NCBI GenBank assembly: GCA_944381615.1
Contig: CALWLT010000026.1
Span: 1-64,000, forward strand
Direction: 5' to 3'
From: an uncultured Lachnospiraceae bacterium
GTDB taxonomy: Bacteria; Bacillota; Clostridia; Lachnospirales; Lachnospiraceae
Length of the DNA: 64,000 bases
Below, piece by piece: positions 60,480 through 64,000 of this stretch; within the stretch, counting starts at the first letter, position 1, and each line of letters starts with the position of its first letter. The notes beneath the pieces are model-generated. The model made no database searches, was not told where the DNA came from, and saw only the letters and a list, made by a program, of their open reading frames with translations. Both the position numbers and the translations under genes were made by a program.

Positions 60480-62096
60480 TCAGTCGATGGCTCCTTTCGT
60501 GAACGTAAGGGTAAAACAGGTTCCTTCGCCCGGTTCCGTCTCGATTTCAATGGTTCCGCCGTACTGTCCGGTAATCTGGGAAACGAGGCTCAAACCGGTG
60601 CCGCGTCCCGTTCCCTTGGAGGAGACGCCCTGCTCGAAGATGCGCCCGCGGATGTCGGGGGAGATGCCGCCGCCGGTGTCCTCGCAGACGATGAGATTGC
60701 AGTCGGGCCGGAAAAAGAGGCCCAGGCGGATTTCGCGGACGGCTCCGCCGTGCGCGGCCAGTTCCTCGATGGCATTTTCCAGGAGGTTGCCGAGAATGGT
60801 CGCGCAGGAGTCCGCGGGGAGCAGCAGATCAGAATCCAGGCAGCAGCTCCCGGGCAGGATGGTCAGGCGGATGCCGGACTGCGCGGCGTGCATCATTTTG
60901 CCGATGACGAGGGCGCAGATCCCGGGGCTGCGGATGCAGTTGGCCGTCTCGCGGACGGCCTGGCTGGAGACGAGGCGGCTGTTGGTAATGAAATCCATGG
61001 CGCGCTGAATCTGGCCGGTCTGCAGGTAACCGAGGATGATGTGCAGCTTGTTCAGAAATTCGTGGTTAAAGGCCTGCAGCGTGTCCAGCATATTGCGGGC
61101 GCCGGACAGCTGATCCGTAAGGTTCAGAAATTCCGTCCGGTCGAGAAGAAGGACGGCCACGCCCTCGATGGACTGTTTTTTGCGGGAGCGGACGGGAAGC
61201 TCGCGCACGAGCAGGGTGTGCCCGCCCGTCTCGACGGTGCGCGCTGGCGGCGCCGGTTTTCCGCCCAGGATTTCCCGGGCTTTTGAGCCGGGGAAGAGGC
61301 GTTCCAGCGGCTGTCCGGCCAGGCCGGAAGGGCCGGGCGGCAAAAGGCGTCTCGCCGTCTCGTTGGCAAAGCGGACGACGCCTTCCCGGTCGGTGGTAAT
61401 CAGCCCCTCGTCGATGGAATTGATCAGCTCGTCCTGGCGGACGTAGAGGCGGGTCAGCTCGTCCGGCTCGAATCCGAGCAGGGAGCGGCGCATCCGGGCG
61501 ATGAAGGCGTGCGCCAGGGGGACGCAGCCGGCTATGGCGAGGATGAAAATCAGCGTGTTCAGGATCAGGACGTAGCGGAACTGGTCGGAGATGGCGGAGG
61601 TAAAAATAGACGCCATCACGAATCCCAGGATCTCGTGATCGGGGCCGGTTACGGCGTGAAAGGCGCGTCGCTGCAGCCCCATGGTCCCGTAGCCCGTCGT
61701 GAGATAGGGGCCGCTGCCCGCCAGGATATCCGCCTCCTCGCCGCTGACGAAGGTTTCTCCGGTTTTCTGGCGGTCCGTGTGGTAGTAGCGCACGCCGTTT
61801 CGGTCGCAGATGACAATGACGCTTAAATCGGGAATGCTCTCGGAGAGAGAATCCAGGTTGGCCTGCAGGCCGGGATCCGGGTATCCCTGGGAGAGCATGC
61901 CGGATACCTCCGGCAGGGAGGCAATGTAGGCCGCCGCGCCGCTGATGATCGCATCGACGCTCTTTCGCTGGCGGGAAAATTCAAAAAGAAGTGCAATTCC
62001 CAGCGAGCAGAAGAGAATCAGGGCGGTAAGCAGCAGGAAGGAACGGTAGAGGGAGCGCTCCAGCGCGGAGGCGGAGCCGGGAGTGGAATGATCCAT
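60480..62096 (-). CDS. DcuS/CitA-type sensor histidine kinase
   Basis: Membrane sensor kinase of 538 residues. A first membrane helix (about 18-40) and a second (about 175-197) flank an extracytoplasmic Cache/PDC-type domain (CDRNGVRYYHTDRQKTGE). A PAS domain follows (LINSIDEGLITTDREGVVRFAN), then a Spo0B-like dimerisation helix with the phospho-acceptor His in AFNHEFLNKLHIILGYLQ, and the ATPase domain with NLLENAIEE, EDTGGGI and GTGLSL. This is the CitA/DcuS family, which binds carboxylates outside the cell. With gltS and a binding lipoprotein adjacent, glutamate or a dicarboxylate is the likely signal. ATG 62096 has a mediocre AAAGGCG upstream. Confidence 0.93.
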   Translation of the reverse strand: MDHSTPGSASALERSLYRSFLLLTALILFCSLGIALLFEFSRQRKSVDAIISGAAAYIASLPEVSGMLSQGYPDPGLQANLDSLSESIPDLSVIVICDRNGVRYYHTDRQKTGETFVSGEEADILAGSGPYLTTGYGTMGLQRRAFHAVTGPDHEILGFVMASIFTSAISDQFRYVLILNTLIFILAIAGCVPLAHAFIARMRRSLLGFEPDELTRLYVRQDELINSIDEGLITTDREGVVRFANETARRLLPPGPSGLAGQPLERLFPGSKAREILGGKPAPPARTVETGGHTLLVRELPVRSRKKQSIEGVAVLLLDRTEFLNLTDQLSGARNMLDTLQAFNHEFLNKLHIILGYLQTGQIQRAMDFITNSRLVSSQAVRETANCIRSPGICALVIGKMMHAAQSGIRLTILPGSCCLDSDLLLPADSCATILGNLLENAIEELAAHGGAVREIRLGLFFRPDCNLIVCEDTGGGISPDIRGRIFEQGVSSKGTGRGTGLSLVSQITGQYGGTIEIETEPGEGTCFTLTFTKGAID

Positions 62097-62169
62097 AAAA
62101 ATCAGCGCCTTTCAGAAGAAGGAATGCCGTCGCATTCCGGTTCCTGTTTTTCAGTCTGTCATTTCGTTT

Positions 62170-62198
62170 ATTATATATAAAAAAGCGGGGGGACGCAA
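62170..62198 (-). promoter_or_regulatory. Promoter of the sensor kinase-regulator pair
   Basis: On the minus strand TTGCGT (62198-62193), 17-nt spacer, perfect TATAAT (62175-62170). Confidence 0.7.
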
Positions 62199-62276
62199 GC
62201 GCGCTCCGGCGAAGAGAAGGCCTGAATAGGCCGGAAAAAGAGGCGTATACTATCTCTGAAAAAGATCAAAAAGGGC

Positions 62277-62305
62277 TTGCTATTTTGGAAGGAATTGGTT
62301 ACAAT
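62277..62305 (+). promoter_or_regulatory. Promoter of gap
   Basis: TTGCTA (62277-62282), 17-nt spacer, TACAAT (62300-62305), about 55 nt before the gap start codon. Confidence 0.75.
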
Positions 62306-62365
62306 ACAAAGTGGGTTGATTAATATTTAACAATCAGAATTTTAAAATTCTAGGAGGAATGAATC

Positions 62366-63379
62366 ATGGCAGTAAAAGTTGCAATCAATGGATTTGGCCG
62401 CATCGGACGCCTGGCATTCAGACAGATGTTCGGCGCTGAGGGCTATGATGTCGTGGCTATCAACGATCTGACCAATCCCAAGATGCTGGCGCACCTGTTA
62501 AAGTATGATTCCGCTCAGGGCAGATATGAGGGACATACGGTTGAGGCCGGCGAGGATTATATCGTTGTGGACGGCAGGAAGATCACGATTTATGCAAAAG
62601 CCAACGCTGCTGAGCTTCCCTGGGGAGAGATCGGGGTGGACGTCGTTCTGGAATGCACCGGCTTCTACACCTCCAAGGCCAAAGCGCAGGCCCACATTGA
62701 CGCCGGCGCCAAGAAGGTCGTTATCTCTGCTCCGGCCGGCAATGACCTCCCGACGATCGTATATAATGTAAACCACGAGACGCTGAAGCCGGAGGATACC
62801 ATCATTTCCGCGGCATCCTGCACGACGAACTGCCTGGCTCCGATGGCGAAGGCGCTGAACGACTATGCGCCCATCCAGTCCGGCATTATGTCCACGATTC
62901 ATGCCTACACCGGCGATCAGATGATTCTGGACGGCCCGCACAGAAAAGGCGATTTAAGAAGAGCGAGAGCCGGCGCTATCAATATCGTTCCCAACTCTAC
63001 GGGCGCTGCCAAGGCGATCGGCCTGGTTATCCCGGAGCTGAACGGCAAGCTGATCGGTTCCGCGCAGCGTGTTCCGGTTCCGACCGGTTCCACCACGATC
63101 CTCACGGCGGTTGTGAAGAAGGACAAGGTAACGAAGGAAGAGATCAATGCGGCGATGAAGGCGGCTGCGACCGAGTCCTTCGGCTACAACGAGGACGAGA
63201 TCGTTTCCTCCGACGTAATCGGAATGCGCTATGGTTCTCTGTTCGACGCGACGCAGACCATGGTTTCCGAGGCCGGCGAGGGCTTATATCAGGTGCAGGT
63301 TGTTTCCTGGTATGACAATGAGAACTCCTACACGAGCCAGATGGTTCGCACCATTAAATATTTCGCGGAGCTTCAGTAA
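62366..63379 (+). CDS. gap: Glyceraldehyde-3-phosphate dehydrogenase, type I
   Basis: NAD-dependent glycolytic enzyme, 337 residues. The N-terminal Rossmann motif is INGFGRIGR; the catalytic cysteine lies in [14 protein letters not shown] and the catalytic His in [10 protein letters not shown]. The C-terminal [17 protein letters not shown] is standard. The start ATG 62366 follows TAGGAGG. Codon use is strongly biased towards few codons, in line with high expression. A terminator separates it from pgk, whose ribosome-binding site follows 150 nt later. Confidence 0.98.
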   Translation: MAVKVAINGFGRIGRLAFRQMFGAEGYDVVAINDLTNPKMLAHLLKYDSAQGRYEGHTVEAGEDYIVVDGRKITIYAKANAAELPWGEIGVDVVLECTGFYTSKAKAQAHIDAGAKKVVISAPAGNDLPTIVYNVNHETLKPEDTIISAASCTTNCLAPMAKALNDYAPIQSGIMSTIHAYTGDQMILDGPHRKGDLRRARAGAINIVPNSTGAAKAIGLVIPELNGKLIGSAQRVPVPTGSTTILTAVVKKDKVTKEEINAAMKAAATESFGYNEDEIVSSDVIGMRYGSLFDATQTMVSEAGEGLYQVQVVSWYDNENSYTSQMVRTIKYFAELQ

Positions 63380-63421
63380 AACAGGCGCTTCGTGTGACAG
63401 ACTGACCAGGTGATTCAGGAT

Positions 63422-63468
63422 CAGGGCGCTGTGAATTCAGGTGTTTGATTTCTCAGCGCCCTGTTTTT
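63422..63468 (+). terminator. Intrinsic terminator between gap and pgk
   Basis: CAGGGCGCTG (63422-63431) pairs perfectly with CAGCGCCCTG (63454-63463), followed by TTTTT. A smaller hairpin ACGGCC/GGCCGT lies at 63483-63500. No separate pgk promoter is evident, so partial read-through is likely. Confidence 0.85.
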
Positions 63469-63527
63469 GAAACGGCGGGAGGACGGCCGGGGAAGGCCGT
63501 TTTCCGCGCGGAAAGGAGTAAAAGGAA

Positions 63528-64000
63528 ATGCTGAATAAGAAATCGGTTGACGATATCAATGTGAAGGGAAAACGCGTCCTGGTACGCTGCGATTTCAACG
63601 TGCCGTTAAAGGACGGAAAGATTACGGATGAGAACCGTCTGGTGGCGGCGCTGCCGACGATTCGCAAGCTGATTGCCGACGGCGGCCGGGTTATCCTCTG
63701 CTCGCATCTCGGAAAACCCAAGGGAGAGCCGAAACCGGAGCTTTCGCTGGCTCCCGTGGCGGCGCGTCTTTCGGAGCTTTTAGGGCAGGAAGTGAAGTTT
63801 GCCGCGGATCCGGAGGTGGTCGGCCCTAACGCCAGAGCGGCCGTGGAGGCGATGAAGGACGGGGAGGTCATTCTTCTGGAAAATACCCGCTACCGCGCCG
63901 AGGAGACGAAGAACGGGGAGGCGTTCAGTAAGGATCTGGCTTCTCTGTGCGACGTCTATGTGGACGATGCGTTCGGAACGGCCCACCGCGCGCACTGCTC
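63528..64000 (+). CDS. pgk: Phosphoglycerate kinase, N-terminal part (3' end cut by window edge)
   Basis: Glycolytic kinase transferring phosphate from 1,3-bisphosphoglycerate to ADP; the first 157 codons are visible. The signature [20 protein letters not shown] is at the N-terminus, followed by [20 protein letters not shown] and [14 protein letters not shown], all standard substrate-binding regions. The start ATG 63528 follows GAAAGGAG. It follows gap on the same strand, the usual glycolytic gene order. Confidence 0.97.
   Translation, partial: MLNKKSVDDINVKGKRVLVRCDFNVPLKDGKITDENRLVAALPTIRKLIADGGRVILCSHLGKPKGEPKPELSLAPVAARLSELLGQEVKFAADPEVVGPNARAAVEAMKDGEVILLENTRYRAEETKNGEAFSKDLASLCDVYVDDAFGTAHRAHC

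Overview
The window looks like about 64 kb of chromosome from a high-GC, spore-forming Firmicute of the Lachnospiraceae type. This is inferred from gene content, not from any search. The evidence is the nudix-spoIIM-xerD gene order, recA-recX-RNase Y synteny, a glycine riboswitch before a Na+/amino-acid symporter, a Gram-positive LexA box at recA, a very large BadF-type CoA-dehydratase activase fusion and several Cna-B/SpaA-type surface proteins. No rRNA, tRNA, CRISPR array or complete insertion sequence was seen.

Layout. 1-2.1 kb is the end of a mobile element: a large serine recombinase cut by the window edge, followed by a decayed DUF4143-type ATPase. 2.1-6.3 kb holds an HxlR regulator with a zinc alcohol dehydrogenase, a cupin-mutM pair on the opposite strand, and an SLC13-like transporter. 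6.4-30.6 kb is the most striking region: four secreted or surface proteins in tandem on one strand behind one good promoter, with gaps of only 49-59 nt. They are a DUF6273-like protein, a GLUG-repeat protein, a 1565-residue protein with about 12 Listeria-Bacteroides repeats, and a 4521-residue SpaA-domain protein with an LPKTG motif. The second and third share a C-terminal wall-binding module. No sortase gene is visible.

30.6-38 kb carries a singlet glycine riboswitch and AGCS symporter, a DUF4392 gene with an attenuator-like leader, DUF3870, a PurF homologue whose glutaminase site is degenerate, a secreted polysaccharide deacetylase and a subtilase. 38-45 kb is core: recA (LexA box), recX, rny, proC, a nudix hydrolase, spoIIM and xerD. 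45-58 kb contains a small secreted protein, the 1418-residue activase, a rhomboid-fold protein overlapping pyruvate kinase, a lysA-type decarboxylase, DAHP synthase and a MATE exporter with a long terminated leader. 58-62 kb is a glutamate-uptake and sensing cluster: an orphan TAXI binding lipoprotein, gltS, and a CitB/DcuR-type response regulator with its DcuS-type kinase. The window ends with gap and the start of pgk.

Short tandem repeats are unusually frequent, both between genes (units of 11, 18, 21, 22 and 30 bp) and inside secreted-protein genes. In three of those genes the unit is exactly 36 bp. All starts were re-chosen from ribosome-binding sites and family N-termini. Family names are from recognised motifs; no database search was possible.
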